From the NCBI GenBank assembly GCA_902627495.1, contig CACOJS010000003.1, forward strand, positions 106,895 through 146,180: a stretch of DNA of 39,286 bases. The letters run 5' to 3'. The notes under the pieces are model-generated. The model had not been told where the DNA came from and did not search any database. It was given only the letters and a program-made list of their open reading frames with translations. This DNA is from Hydrogenophilales bacterium (GTDB taxonomy: Bacteria > Pseudomonadota > Gammaproteobacteria > Burkholderiales > Eutrophovitaceae). The translations under genes were made by a program, and so were the position numbers. How positions within the stretch are numbered: position 1 is the stretch's first letter; each line of letters begins with the position of its first letter. This document shows positions 15,479-24,355 of this stretch, piece after piece.

Positions 15479-16768
15479 GTGATCGAAATAAATCTGAACT
15501 ACGGGAAAAACGGCTTTCCTTTAAAGGTAGATAAAGACTGGGATATCACTGTGATTGAAAAGGCTGAGATGCCAGTATTATCGGATCCATCCGAGGCTAT
15601 CGCCAATGCTTTAGCGGTTGGTGTCAATGCTGATGCACTCCTGAGAGAGGCAAAGGCTGCGAAGTCGGCATGCATATTGATTTGTGACATTACCCGACCG
15701 GTCCCGAATTCTATTATTCTACCGCCAATATTAAATTGCCTAATAAAAGCTGGTTTGGGGATGGATGCAATAAGAGTTCTGGTTGCTACCGGCTTACATC
15801 GACCAAATGAGGGACGGGAATTAGAAGAGCTGGTGGGTGATAGATGGGTTTTGGAAAATTTCGTTATAGAAAATCATTTTGCGGAAGACGATAATTCTCA
15901 TGTGTCTCTTGGGCATACGTCCAAAGGGACCCCTGTTAAATTAGATAGAAGATTCGTTGAATCGGATCTAAGAATAGTTACGGGTTTGGTTGAACCTCAC
16001 TTTATGGCTGGGTTTTCAGGAGGTCGAAAAGTAGTGTCACCAGGTGTAGCCCATCAGGATACTATTAAAACCTTCCATAACTTCCGTTTTATGTCCGATG
16101 AAAAAACTGAAAACTGCGTTTTGAATGATAACCCTTTGCATTTAGAGCAGCTAGAAATAGTCAAGAAGGTCGGAAGGGTACTTGCGGTTAATACTGTACT
16201 TGATGATGATCGGCGATTATCATTTGTAAACTATGGGGAGGTTGTGGAGAGTCATCTTGCTGCGGTTAATCATGTAAAAAAATATATGATAAGAAACATG
16301 CCTAGGCGATACAGTACGGTTTTAACTAGTGCGGCTGGCTACCCTTTGGATCAAACCTATTATCAAACTGTCAAGGGGATGATCAGCCCATTGGATATTG
16401 TATCTGATGACGGAGACCTGATTATAGTGTCGGCCTGTGAAGAGGGGCTAGGATCCAAGTACTATGAGTTTGCCCAAAAACGTCTGGTAGAGGTCGGTAC
16501 TGATCAATTTCTATCAGAAATAAGGGCGAAATCTTTGGCAGACACTGATGAATGGCAGACTCAAATGCAAATCAAGGCAATGTCGGTAGTTAAAGTTCAC
16601 CTGTTCACTGAGGGGCTAACAGAATCTCAGAAGAGGTTAACTGGTGTAAATGTTATAGATTCTGTAGAGGACACAATCCGGAATCTCGTTTTATGTAAAC
16701 CCGACAAGTCAATAGCTGTAATTCCAGAGGGTCCCTACGTGGTACCCAAATTCCATCCAAATTGTTGA
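15479..16768 (+). CDS. larA: LarA-family (nickel-pincer) 2-hydroxyacid racemase/epimerase homologue
   Basis: This is a 429-residue protein starting with GTG, 8 bases after agggagg. It matches lactate racemase LarA along its whole length. The residues that hold the nickel-pincer nucleotide in Lactobacillus plantarum LarA fall at almost the same numbers: His107 (VATGLHRP), His174 (VEPHFMAG), Lys184 (FSGGRKVV, the lysine that covalently binds the cofactor) and His200 (DTIKTFHN). LarA-family enzymes racemise or epimerise alpha-hydroxy acids by hydride transfer. The cofactor-making genes larB, larC and larE are not in this window. The substrate may be lactate or another hydroxy acid. A second LarA-like gene follows after 30 bases. 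Confidence 0.88.
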   Translation: MIEINLNYGKNGFPLKVDKDWDITVIEKAEMPVLSDPSEAIANALAVGVNADALLREAKAAKSACILICDITRPVPNSIILPPILNCLIKAGLGMDAIRVLVATGLHRPNEGRELEELVGDRWVLENFVIENHFAEDDNSHVSLGHTSKGTPVKLDRRFVESDLRIVTGLVEPHFMAGFSGGRKVVSPGVAHQDTIKTFHNFRFMSDEKTENCVLNDNPLHLEQLEIVKKVGRVLAVNTVLDDDRRLSFVNYGEVVESHLAAVNHVKKYMIRNMPRRYSTVLTSAAGYPLDQTYYQTVKGMISPLDIVSDDGDLIIVSACEEGLGSKYYEFAQKRLVEVGTDQFLSEIRAKSLADTDEWQTQMQIKAMSVVKVHLFTEGLTESQKRLTGVNVIDSVEDTIRNLVLCKPDKSIAVIPEGPYVVPKFHPNC

Positions 16769-16798
16769 TGGATAATTTGCTAGGGAGAAAATAGATCA

Positions 16799-18112
16799 AT
16801 GATTGAGGATAGGATTGAGGTTAATGTTGTTGGTGGATTAGACATTCCGTTGCCGAAAATGAGTAGGGTTAAGCAAGTTTTCAATTCGGATAAGATAGCC
16901 GATATACCCCAAGCTATAGAGGAGGAATTTTTAAAGCCGGAAATATTATCGTGTATTCGGCCAGGCCAAAAGATAGCCGTAGGGTGCGGAAGTAGAGGAA
17001 TAGCGAATATCGCGCTAATAGTTAAATCAACAATCAAAGAGTTGAAAGATAGGGGAGCGGATCCGTTTATTTTTCCATGTATGGGAAGTCACGGCTCGGC
17101 TACTGCTGAAGGGCAGAAGCAGGTATTGGAGGCATTCGGAATTACTGAATCAGAGATGGGTGTTGAAATTAAATCGTCCATGGATACCCTAGTGGTTGGC
17201 AGTCTTGGTGATGGTACTGCGGTCTATATGGATAGTCATGCGGCCAATGCAGATGGGATTATAGTAATTAATAGGATAAAACCACATACGAGTTTTCGAG
17301 GTGAGATAGAGTCCGGGGTTACTAAAATGCTTTCCATAGGAATTGGCAAAATAGTTGGTGCAGCGACTTACCATCGGCACGGTATGGATATGTTCCCAGA
17401 GATCTTACCTAAAGTGCGAGACTGCAATTTAAAGGCCAGAAACGTTTTGTTTGGTGTTGGGATCATAGAAAATGCCTATGATCAGACGTCTGTGATTGAA
17501 CTCATCCCAGCAAATGAGATCTCGGCGAGGGAGCCGGAGTTACAAAAGATTGCTAAGGAGAGGATGCCAAGATTAAATTTCTCTGAAGTTGATGTTCTAA
17601 TTATTGACGAAATGGGAAAAAATATTAGCGGTGCCGGTTTCGATCCCAATATAACTGGCCGTTCTCGATCAGTTTCAAACTGGGATGTGGGTTTGGAGGT
17701 AAAAAAAATAGTGGTGCTTAGTCTTACAAAGCAGAGCCACGGCAATGCTACTGGTATAGGGGGGGCGGATGTCAGCACCATGCGTTTATATCGTGACTTA
17801 GACGTTGGTGCAACGTACGCGAATTGTATCACCTCGATGTCCTTGGGAGGAGCAGCTATACCGCTAATCATGAATACTGATAAAGAGGCAATCGCCGTGG
17901 CAGTCAAATCGGTGGTGAGAGTTGAGCCAGCCGACTGTCGTATTGTTCGGATCCGAAACACATTGGCTTTGGAAGATATAGAGGTATCTGATAGTTTGTT
18001 GCTTGAAGTTAGAAAAAAACCAGAAAAGATGCATATAGTATCATCGCCAGAGGATTTTGGTTTTTCACCAGAGGGTGATTTGATTGCAGAGGCACAAACA
18101 GTCAGACTTTAG
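16799..18112 (+). CDS. Divergent LarA-like (DUF2088) protein
   Basis: This is a 437-residue protein with an ATG start and agggaga upstream. It resembles a subgroup of LarA-like N-terminal-domain proteins: VGCGSRGIANIA, FPCMGSHGSATAEGQ, INRIKPHTSFRGEIESG and KMLSIGIGK. By position, His98 (MGSHG), His163 (KPHTSF), Lys176 (ESGVTKML) and His192 (ATYHRHG) could play the parts of the LarA cofactor residues, but the surrounding motifs differ strongly from the gene before it. The C-terminal half has a distinct pattern (NISGAGFDPNITGR, GIGGADVSTMRLYRDL). It is probably a nickel-pincer or related hydroxyacid enzyme with another substrate. It lies in a run with larA, a RidA gene and an aldo/keto reductase. 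Confidence 0.75.
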   Translation: MIEDRIEVNVVGGLDIPLPKMSRVKQVFNSDKIADIPQAIEEEFLKPEILSCIRPGQKIAVGCGSRGIANIALIVKSTIKELKDRGADPFIFPCMGSHGSATAEGQKQVLEAFGITESEMGVEIKSSMDTLVVGSLGDGTAVYMDSHAANADGIIVINRIKPHTSFRGEIESGVTKMLSIGIGKIVGAATYHRHGMDMFPEILPKVRDCNLKARNVLFGVGIIENAYDQTSVIELIPANEISAREPELQKIAKERMPRLNFSEVDVLIIDEMGKNISGAGFDPNITGRSRSVSNWDVGLEVKKIVVLSLTKQSHGNATGIGGADVSTMRLYRDLDVGATYANCITSMSLGGAAIPLIMNTDKEAIAVAVKSVVRVEPADCRIVRIRNTLALEDIEVSDSLLLEVRKKPEKMHIVSSPEDFGFSPEGDLIAEAQTVRL

Positions 18113-18141
18113 AGGTTGAAGGCAACTAGTTTGGAGGAAGA

Positions 18142-18606
18142 TTGATAGTAGACAATTTAGTGCGACTTGGATTGAGGTTACCTAAGGTAAAGCCTCCAGC
18201 TTTTGAGTATCTCCCAGTGGTTGTCCACAACAATTTGGCCTATGTTAGCGGTCAGTTGCCATGGGATGAAGATTTCGAGAGTGTTATCAAGGGGGCTCTT
18301 GGTAGCGATCTCACGCTTCAAGATGGTCAGGAAGCAGCCCGACGGTGTGTACTATCAGCCTTAGGATTTTTGAAGATTGCCCTCGATGGTTTTGAGCGCG
18401 TGGAAAGGGTTATAAAACTCTCAGGGTTTGTAGCTTCTGCACCGGGATTCAATCAGCAACCCTTGGTAATAGACGCGGCATCTAATTTATTAATAGAACT
18501 TTTTGGAGAAAGAGGTAGGCACACTCGGATTGCTGTAGGAGCAAATGAACTTCCCCGGGGATCGGCAGTTGAAGTCGAATTTCTGTTTGCTTTAGCTGAT
18601 AAATAG
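18142..18606 (+). CDS. RidA/YjgF/YER057c/UK114 family protein
   Basis: This is a 154-residue protein with a TTG start at 18142 just after ttggaggaag. No ATG lies before the conserved region, and NLVRLGLRLPKVKPP fits the N-terminus of the longer RidA subgroup. Signatures are NLAYVSGQLPW, RVERVIKLSGFVAS, and the C-terminal RHTRIAVGANELPRGSAVEVEF. That last segment contains Arg129, equivalent to the substrate-binding Arg of RidA, and the VEVEF Glu. Family members hydrolyse reactive enamine/imine intermediates to keto acids and ammonia, or act in specific catabolic routes. Its place between a LarA-like gene and an aldo/keto reductase suggests small-molecule catabolism, but the substrate is unknown. 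Confidence 0.85.
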   Translation: MIVDNLVRLGLRLPKVKPPAFEYLPVVVHNNLAYVSGQLPWDEDFESVIKGALGSDLTLQDGQEAARRCVLSALGFLKIALDGFERVERVIKLSGFVASAPGFNQQPLVIDAASNLLIELFGERGRHTRIAVGANELPRGSAVEVEFLFALADK

Positions 18607-18637
18607 TAAACTTAATAGAAATGAGGAAATTAGAGTG

Positions 18638-19678
18638 ATGAAAAACAATCGACTGGGAGACAGTGATCTGGTGGTTTCCGAGATTTGTCTCGGAACGATG
18701 ACTTTTGGGCAACAAAATTCAGAGATGGAAGCCCATCAACAATTAGACTTTGCCTTTGAAAATGGTGTCAACTTTATTGATGCTGCAGAAATGTATCCGG
18801 TGCCGCCAAATAGTGAAACGCAGGGCTTAACAGAGAGTTACGTTGGTAGTTGGCTAGTAAAAAATCAAAGAGAAAAAGTGATCCTTGCCACAAAAATTAC
18901 CGGACCTGGTAGGGGTTTTAAATGGATCAGAAAAGGGGCTAATGAAATTGATGAGGCTAGTATTTCATTAGCTCTGGAGGGCAGTCTTCGAAGGTTGCAG
19001 ACTGATTATATCGATTTGTACCAGATCCATTGGCCGGATAGATATGTCCCAAACTTTGGCGAGTGGTCCTATGATCCCAAGAAAGAAAGGGAAACAGTTT
19101 CTATCCTAGAGCAGATGGAGGCTCTTTCTAAGCAAGTCAGACTCGGAAAAGTCAGGTATGTTGGGCTGAGTAATGAGACCCCATGGGGGTTATTAGAGTT
19201 TTTGAGGGTTGCAAGAGAAAATTCCCTGCCAACTATTGTCTCAACACAAAATGCTTACAATCTACTTAACCGAACTTTTGAATCTGGTTTGTCAGAGGTC
19301 ACAGCAAAGGAAAATGTCCCATTGCTGGCTTACAGTCCGCTCGCCTTTGGACACTTGAGCGGTAAATATCTTGCCGGTTCGTTACCTGAGTCAGCCCGAT
19401 TAACTCTTTTTCCGCAGTTTGGACCGCGTTATACTAAACCTAATGTCGAGGCCGCAGTTAGGTGCTATTGCGAGCTGGCAGATAAAAATGGTATGTCGCC
19501 AGCGGTTTTAGCTATAGCCTTCGTGAGCAATCAGTGGTTTGTTGCTAGTAATATCATAGGGGCCACCACCATGAGTCAGTTGAAAGAAAATATTAAAGCT
19601 GGAGAGGTAAAGTTGTCATCCGATATAATGGACGAGATAGATCAAGTTCACCTCCGTTTTACAAACCCAGCAGTGTGA
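18638..19678 (+). CDS. tas: Tas-like NADP(H)-dependent aldo/keto reductase
   Basis: This is a 346-residue protein from ATG 18638, 9 bases after gaggaaa; an in-frame GTG at 18635 is less likely. The length equals that of Escherichia coli Tas, and the sequence follows it closely: CLGTMTFGQQNSE, FIDAAEMYPVPPN, TQGLTESYVGSWL, LLNRTFESGL and IIGATTMSQLKENI. The catalytic tetrad is visible: Asp48, Tyr53, Lys86 (LATK) and His131 (YQIHWP). The protein should be a cytoplasmic (beta/alpha)8-barrel that reduces carbonyls with NADPH; the physiological substrate of Tas is not well established. It is the last gene before the tRNA/tuf promoter, 28 bases after the RidA gene and probably cotranscribed with it. 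Confidence 0.9.
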   Translation: MKNNRLGDSDLVVSEICLGTMTFGQQNSEMEAHQQLDFAFENGVNFIDAAEMYPVPPNSETQGLTESYVGSWLVKNQREKVILATKITGPGRGFKWIRKGANEIDEASISLALEGSLRRLQTDYIDLYQIHWPDRYVPNFGEWSYDPKKERETVSILEQMEALSKQVRLGKVRYVGLSNETPWGLLEFLRVARENSLPTIVSTQNAYNLLNRTFESGLSEVTAKENVPLLAYSPLAFGHLSGKYLAGSLPESARLTLFPQFGPRYTKPNVEAAVRCYCELADKNGMSPAVLAIAFVSNQWFVASNIIGATTMSQLKENIKAGEVKLSSDIMDEIDQVHLRFTNPAV

Positions 19679-19723
19679 GTAGACTGAATTACAGATGATT
19701 CGCGATATTTTACTCTTAAATAG

Positions 19724-19752
19724 TTGACATCTTAAGAGAAATTTTGAATACT
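19724..19752 (+). promoter_or_regulatory. Sigma70-type promoter for the tRNA-tuf operon
   Basis: The -35 TTGACA is perfect (19724-19729). A 17-base spacer leads to AATACT (19747-19752), which matches 4 of 6 of TATAAT. The expected start of transcription is near 19759, about 8 bases before tRNA-Tyr. The placement suits a strong promoter for a stable-RNA operon. Confidence 0.7.
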
Positions 19753-19766
19753 ACCCCGTTTCTTTC

Positions 19767-19851
19767 GGAGGGATTCCCGAGCGGTCAAAGGGGGCAGACT
19801 GTAAATCTGTTGGCTCAGCCTTCGAAGGTTCGAATCCTTCTCCCTCCACCA
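19767..19851 (+). tRNA. tRNA-Tyr (GTA)
   Basis: The 85-base class-II tRNA has acceptor GGAGGGA pairing with TCCCTCC (19841-19847), discriminator A and an encoded CCA end. The anticodon GTA is at 19801-19803. The long variable arm lies between the anticodon and T arms, and GGTTCGAATCC forms the T loop. Confidence 0.96.
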
Positions 19852-19954
19852 CTTGTGATCAAGGTGGAGACAGAGGTTGTTTTGGGGTTTGGGTAATGGG
19901 TTTAAGTTGGAGCGGTTTAGGAAGAATGGGTTATGGGTATTTGGGCGGCAAAGT
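19852..19954 (+). other. G/T-rich tRNA spacer
   Basis: This spacer between tRNA-Tyr and tRNA-Gly is almost free of C on the plus strand and has six runs of three or more G (19884-19887, 19891-19893, 19898-19900, 19928-19930, 19935-19937, 19943-19945). They form two groups of three separated by about 27 bases. There is no gene. Confidence 0.5.
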
Positions 19955-20028
19955 GCGGGTGTAGCTCAGTGGTAGAGCAGAAGCCTTCCAAGCTTACGAC
20001 GAGGGTTCGATTCCCTTCACCCGCTCCA
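19955..20028 (+). tRNA. tRNA-Gly (TCC)
   Basis: The 74-base tRNA has acceptor GCGGGTG pairing with CACCCGC (20018-20024), discriminator T and an encoded CCA end. The anticodon TCC is at 19987-19989 in loop CTTCCAA. The D arm GCTCAGTGGTAGAGC and T arm GGGTTCGATTCCC are canonical. Confidence 0.96.
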
Positions 20029-20039
20029 AAAATAGCGTG

Positions 20040-20114
<75 letters not shown>

Positions 20115-20153
20115 GATGAAGTGATTGAATTTGAGAAAATGAGGAATTGAAAA

Positions 20154-21344
20154 ATGGCAAAAGATAAATTCGAACGGACTAAACCACACGTCAATGTAGG
20201 AACTATAGGTCACGTTGACCATGGTAAGACGACACTGACTGCGGCTATGACAACAATTTTGTCGCAAAAACATGGCGGTGAGGCCAAGGATTATGCACAA
20301 ATTGACAATGCCCCCGAGGAAAAAGCGAGAGGGATAACAATCAACACTGCCCACGTGGAATATGAAACAGAAAAACGGCATTACGCCCACGTAGACTGTC
20401 CAGGCCATGCTGATTATGTGAAAAATATGATCACAGGTGCAGCCCAGATGGATGGGGCTATATTAGTTTGTTCGGCTGCAGACGGTCCAATGCCACAGAC
20501 AAGGGAGCACATTCTATTAGCTAGACAGGTTGGTGTGCCATATATTGTTGTCTTTCTTAATAAATCTGATCAAGTTGACGATGATGAGTTGCTTGAGTTA
20601 GTTGAGATGGAAGTCAGAGAGCTGTTGTCTAAATATGAATTTCCAGGAGACGATACACCAATTATTACGGGGTCGGCACTCAAGGCACTAGAGGGTGACA
20701 AAGGAGACAAGGGTGAGGGAGCCATTTTCAAGTTGGCTGAAGCATTAGACAGCTATATACCAGAGCCGGAGCGGGCTTTAGATAAACCATTTTTGATGCC
20801 TGTAGAAGATGTTTTCTCGATTTCAGGGCGAGGTACGGTTGTTACTGGTCGAGTTGAAAGGGGAATCATAAAAGTAAATGAGGAAATCGAGATAGTTGGC
20901 TTAACGGATACCGAGAAGACTACTTGCACAGGGGTTGAAATGTTTAGAAAACTCCTTGACCAAGGTCAGGCGGGAGATAATGTTGGAGTGCTCCTGCGGG
21001 GGACAAAAAGAGAAGAAGTTGAGAGGGGGCAGGTACTTGCTAAGCCGGGGTCTATCACTCCTCATACTAAGTTTTCGGCAGAAGTTTATGTCTTATCCAA
21101 GGAAGAAGGTGGTCGTCACACACCATTTTTCAAGGGGTATAGACCACAGTTCTATTTCCGTACGACTGATGTCACAGGTTCAATAGAGCTGCCAGAAGGT
21201 GTGGAAATGGTCATGCCTGGTGATAATACAACTATGAATGTCGAACTTATACAGCCAATTGCTATGGAAGAGGGTCTAAGGTTCGCCATACGAGAGGGTG
21301 GAAGGACAGTTGGGGCTGGAGTTGTATCGAAGATTACTGACTGA
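20154..21344 (+). CDS. tuf: Translation elongation factor EF-Tu
   Basis: This is a 396-residue GTPase that delivers aminoacyl-tRNA to the ribosome. G1 is GHVDHGKT (19-26). The switch-I region is [18 protein letters not shown]3 is DCPGHADY, G4 is NKSD where most EF-Tu proteins have NKCD, and G5 is GSALKAL. Domains 2 and 3 are complete and end in [10 protein letters not shown]. The ATG follows gaggaattgaaaa. It sits between tRNA-Thr and tRNA-Trp, the classical tufB position, and its N-terminus closely resembles betaproteobacterial EF-Tu. It is the only tuf copy in the window; the tufA slot after fusA is empty. Confidence 0.98.
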   Translation: MAKDKFERTKPHVNVGTIGHVDHGKTTLTAAMTTILSQKHGGEAKDYAQIDNAPEEKARGITINTAHVEYETEKRHYAHVDCPGHADYVKNMITGAAQMDGAILVCSAADGPMPQTREHILLARQVGVPYIVVFLNKSDQVDDDELLELVEMEVRELLSKYEFPGDDTPIITGSALKALEGDKGDKGEGAIFKLAEALDSYIPEPERALDKPFLMPVEDVFSISGRGTVVTGRVERGIIKVNEEIEIVGLTDTEKTTCTGVEMFRKLLDQGQAGDNVGVLLRGTKREEVERGQVLAKPGSITPHTKFSAEVYVLSKEEGGRHTPFFKGYRPQFYFRTTDVTGSIELPEGVEMVMPGDNTTMNVELIQPIAMEEGLRFAIREGGRTVGAGVVSKITD

Positions 21345-21360
21345 TTGATATTGGACAGTT

Positions 21361-21436
21361 AGGCCAGTAGCTCAATTGGCAGAGCGTCGGTCTCCAAAAC
21401 CGAAGGTTGGGGGTTCGAAGCCCTCCTGGCCTGCCA
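21361..21436 (+). tRNA. tRNA-Trp (CCA)
   Basis: The 76-base tRNA has acceptor AGGCCAG pairing with CTGGCCT (21426-21432), discriminator G and an encoded CCA end. The anticodon CCA is at 21394-21396 in loop CTCCAAA. Its position between tuf and secE is the standard one. Confidence 0.96.
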
Positions 21437-21493
21437 GAATCTTTAGCAGGTGCTAATTTTTGTTTGAGTTGTATGTATTGAGAGTCATGGATA

Positions 21494-21847
21494 ATGTTGG
21501 TTTTAGATAAAATTAAATTGGTTTTAGCTTCCTTAGTTGCTGTAGCGACCGTTGGGTTATTTATGTACATGGAGGCGGCCCCGCTTGTGATGAAACTACT
21601 TGCAATGTTAGCCGGTTTTTCGATAGCGATGGGGGTTGCCTGGACCAGCGAGCCCGGAAAACGATTTTTCGCCTATACACAAGATTCTGTAGCTGAGACT
21701 CGGAAGGTGGTTTGGCCAACAAAGAAAGAGACTTTGCAAACGACAGGGCTGGTTGTTTTGTTTGTGTTGGTAATGGCAGTGTTTCTATGGCTGGTTGATA
21801 GTTTGTTAGTTGTCATTGTCCGGTTTTTGCTGGGCACGGGGGGCTGA
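21494..21847 (+). CDS. secE: Preprotein translocase subunit SecE
   Basis: This is a 117-residue inner-membrane protein of the SecYEG channel. It is the long, three-helix form of beta/gammaproteobacteria, with helices at about 8-27, 32-50 and 85-115. The conserved amphipathic segment [22 protein letters not shown] precedes the last, essential helix. The start is ATG 21494 with only a weak ribosome site. The stop overlaps the nusG ATG by one base (TGATG), so the two are translationally coupled, as in most proteobacteria. Confidence 0.95.
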   Translation: MLVLDKIKLVLASLVAVATVGLFMYMEAAPLVMKLLAMLAGFSIAMGVAWTSEPGKRFFAYTQDSVAETRKVVWPTKKETLQTTGLVVLFVLVMAVFLWLVDSLLVVIVRFLLGTGG

Positions 21848-22380
21848 TGTCTAAACAATGGTTTGTAGTCCACGCGTATTCTGGATATGAAAAAAAGGTG
21901 CAAAATGCTCTGCAAGAGAGAATTAATCAGGCTGGTATGGAAGAACAGTTTGGGGAAATTTTAGTACCTATGGAGGAGGTTGTTGAAGTTAAAAGTGGTC
22001 AAAAAGCTCTTAGCGAACGGAAGTTTTTTCCAGGGTATGTATTGGTTGAGATGGATATGAATGACGATACTTGGCATCTAGTTAAAAGTACGCCTAAGGT
22101 GACGGGATTCATTGGTGGCACGTCCACTAAGCCAACAGCAATTACTCAGGCTGAAGTAGACAATATTATCCAACAAATAAAAGATGGAATTGAAAAGCCT
22201 AAACCTAAAGTTTTATTTGAAATTGGTGAGGCAGTTCGGGTCAAAGAAGGACCTTTCGCCGATTTTCATGGGAATGTTGAAGAGGTCAATTATGACAAAA
22301 GCAAGATAAGGGTTTCAGTATCTATTTTTGGACGTTCTACCCCTGTAGAATTGGAATTTAGTCAAGTGGAGAAAGCTTGA
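21847..22380 (+). CDS. nusG: Transcription termination/antitermination factor NusG
   Basis: This is a 177-residue protein. The N-terminal NGN domain (about 1-120) begins [21 protein letters not shown] and includes [18 protein letters not shown], the RNA polymerase clamp-binding face. The C-terminal KOW domain (about 125-177) contains [22 protein letters not shown] and ends [17 protein letters not shown]. It binds elongating RNA polymerase and, through the KOW domain, Rho or ribosomal protein S10. It overlaps the secE stop by one base. Confidence 0.97.
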   Translation: MSKQWFVVHAYSGYEKKVQNALQERINQAGMEEQFGEILVPMEEVVEVKSGQKALSERKFFPGYVLVEMDMNDDTWHLVKSTPKVTGFIGGTSTKPTAITQAEVDNIIQQIKDGIEKPKPKVLFEIGEAVRVKEGPFADFHGNVEEVNYDKSKIRVSVSIFGRSTPVELEFSQVEKA

Positions 22381-22444
22381 TATTTGATGGTTCGTACGGA
22401 AGTTTTCAGTTGTTGTTATGGTGAATTTAATTAGGAGATTTTAA

Positions 22445-22876
22445 TTGGCTAAAAAGGTGATCGGTCTTATAAAATTGCAAATTCCAGCGGGGAAGGCCAA
22501 TCCCAGCCCTCCAGTTGGTCCAGCCTTAGGGCAGAGGGGTTTAAATATAATGGACTTTTGCAAGGCTTTTAATGCGAAGACTCAAAACCAGGAGCCTGGG
22601 CTACCGTTGCCGGTGGTGATTACAGCTTTTTCAGACAAAAGTTTTTCTTTCATTGTCAAAACGCCACCAGCCAGTGTTTTAATCAAAAAGGCTGTTAAGG
22701 TGAATAAGGGCAGTGCCAGACCTCATATGGATAAAGTTGGCAAGATAACCAGGGTTCAGCTGGAAGAAATAGCTAAGTCCAAAATGCCTGATTTGAATGC
22801 TGCTAGCTTAGAGTCTGCAATAAGGACAATTGCAGGTAGTGCCAGAAGTATGGGCGTGGATGTGGAGGAGCGATAA
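22445..22876 (+). CDS. rplK: Ribosomal protein L11
   Basis: This is a 143-residue protein of the 50S stalk base. It starts at TTG 22445: the expected N-terminus MAKKV is encoded directly from this codon, ttaggag lies upstream, and no ATG is available before the conserved region. [23 protein letters not shown] signatures are present ([23 protein letters not shown]), with the C-terminal rRNA-binding domain [17 protein letters not shown] and GSARSMGV. The stop overlaps the rplA ATG by one base (TAATG), which fits coupled synthesis and L1 autoregulation. Confidence 0.97.
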   Translation: MAKKVIGLIKLQIPAGKANPSPPVGPALGQRGLNIMDFCKAFNAKTQNQEPGLPLPVVITAFSDKSFSFIVKTPPASVLIKKAVKVNKGSARPHMDKVGKITRVQLEEIAKSKMPDLNAASLESAIRTIAGSARSMGVDVEER

Positions 22877-23574
22877 TGGCTGGGTTATCCAAGAAACGTA
22901 AAAATCTGGTTGGTATGGTAGACAGCAATAAATCTTATGATGTGCTAGAAGCTTTATCTATCGTCAAAAAAGCTGCGACGGCCAAGTTTGATGAGTCAGT
23001 TGATGTGGCAGTAAATCTAGGGATTGATGCAAAAAAGTCTGATCAGTTGGTGCGCGGGTCGGTTCCAATGCCAAAAGGTACGGGCAAAGTCGTCAAGATT
23101 GCAGTTTTTGCTCAGGGCGATAAGGCAACAGAAGCCCAGGAAGCGGGCGCAGACGTAGTCGGTTTTGATGATCTTGCTGCTCAGGTCAAGACAGGAAAAA
23201 TCGACTTTGATATAGCCATTGCTACCCCTGACGCCATGAGGGTAGTAGGACAATTAGGCCAAGTACTTGGGCCGAGGGGAATTATGCCTAACCCTAAAGT
23301 GGGTACGGTGACGGTTGATGTTGCCGGTGCAGTAGCGAAAGTAAAAGGAGGACAGGTCCAGTACAGGACAGATAAAGCTGGTATCATACATTGTTCTATC
23401 GGCCGGGCATCCTTTGCCGAGGCCGACCTAGCGGAGAATTTTAAGGCATTGATGGAGGCACTTATAAAGGCGAAACCAGAAGGAGCAAAAGGAATCTATT
23501 TTAGAAAGGTGTCTGTGTCAAGCACGATGGGAATTGGTGTAAGAGTGGATTACGCGAGTATAGGAAAAACGTGA
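22876..23574 (+). CDS. rplA: Ribosomal protein L1
   Basis: This is a 232-residue large-subunit L1 stalk protein. Domain I and II signatures are clear: [52 protein letters not shown] and the C-terminal [11 protein letters not shown]. In known systems L1 represses translation of the rplKA mRNA by binding its leader. The ATG overlaps the rplK stop. It is followed by a 217-base structured leader before rplJ. Confidence 0.97.
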   Translation: MAGLSKKRKNLVGMVDSNKSYDVLEALSIVKKAATAKFDESVDVAVNLGIDAKKSDQLVRGSVPMPKGTGKVVKIAVFAQGDKATEAQEAGADVVGFDDLAAQVKTGKIDFDIAIATPDAMRVVGQLGQVLGPRGIMPNPKVGTVTVDVAGAVAKVKGGQVQYRTDKAGIIHCSIGRASFAEADLAENFKALMEALIKAKPEGAKGIYFRKVSVSSTMGIGVRVDYASIGKT

Positions 23575-23581
23575 GAAAACT

Positions 23582-23790
23582 TTGGGCTCTGTTTGGGAGA
23601 AGCATTTCCTGCAGTGCCGTCAAAGATCGTGGGAGCCCAATAAAGCCGGGCTTAATTAGATTTCCCACGTAGATGGTGGTCTAGCCGTGGCTTCACATTG
23701 TTTGAAGAAAGTGCTAGGGTCGCTGCTTTTTTGGAAGTGCAGGTTGTTTTGTTTATCGCAACCGTTTTAAAGTGAAGGTGGAGGTTTAAA
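23582..23790 (+). promoter_or_regulatory. rplJ leader, L10-leader-like RNA
   Basis: The 217-base rplA-rplJ gap contains a long-range stem: TTGGGCTC (23582-23589) pairs with GAGCCCAA (23633-23640) and encloses about 43 bases, including GCCGTCAAAGATCGTGGG. The position and layout fit the mRNA site where the L10-(L12) complex represses rplJL translation in proteobacteria. Further complementary segments (CCACG near 23666 with CGTGG near 23686) may form alternative folds. The assignment is by position and structure, not by a covariance search. Confidence 0.55.
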
Positions 23791-23791
23791 G

Positions 23792-24319
23792 TTGGGTCTT
23801 AATTTAGAGCAGAAGAAAGAACTGGTTTCCGAGGTTGGAAAAAAGATAGCGGAAGCGGAGGCAGTAGTGCTCGCAGAATATAGGGGGGTTGAGGTCGAAG
23901 GAATGACCATGCTTCGGGATAAAGCCAGAGAAAAAGGAGTTTTTATTCGAGTTTTGAAGAATACTTTGGCTAGACGGGCATTTTCCGGAACTTCCTATGA
24001 AGATTTAATTGAACACATGAAAGGGCCTCTTGCCTACGTTATTTCATCGGATCCGGTAGCTTTAGCAAAGGTACTTGTAGAGTTTGCGAGTGAGAATGAA
24101 CAATTAGTGATAAAAATTGGCGGCATGCCGAACTCGGTAATGTTGCCACAGCAAGTAAAGCAACTGGCGACTATGCCCAGTCGAGAGGAGTTGCTGGCCA
24201 AGCTTCTGGGAACCATGCAGGCTCCTCTTGCGAACCTAGTGCGAGGGCTTTCAGGGGTTCCAGAGGGTTTTGTGAGGACTTTAGCTGCCGTTCGTGATCA
24301 TAAAGAAAAAACTAGTTAG
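23792..24319 (+). CDS. rplJ: Ribosomal protein L10
   Basis: This is a 175-residue stalk protein that anchors L7/L12 dimers on the 50S subunit. It starts at TTG 23792 after ggtggagg; MGLNLEQKKELV aligns with the usual MALN start and no nearer ATG exists. Conserved blocks are EYRGVEVEGMTMLR, VLKNTLARRAF and MKGPLAYVIS. The C-terminal helix, the L7/L12-binding part, includes PSREELLAKLLGTMQAPLANLVR. It should be autoregulated through the leader just upstream. rplL follows after 36 bases. Confidence 0.97.
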   Translation: MGLNLEQKKELVSEVGKKIAEAEAVVLAEYRGVEVEGMTMLRDKAREKGVFIRVLKNTLARRAFSGTSYEDLIEHMKGPLAYVISSDPVALAKVLVEFASENEQLVIKIGGMPNSVMLPQQVKQLATMPSREELLAKLLGTMQAPLANLVRGLSGVPEGFVRTLAAVRDHKEKTS

Positions 24320-24355
24320 GTAATTGTTAAATAGATAGAGGATTAGGAGAAAGAT

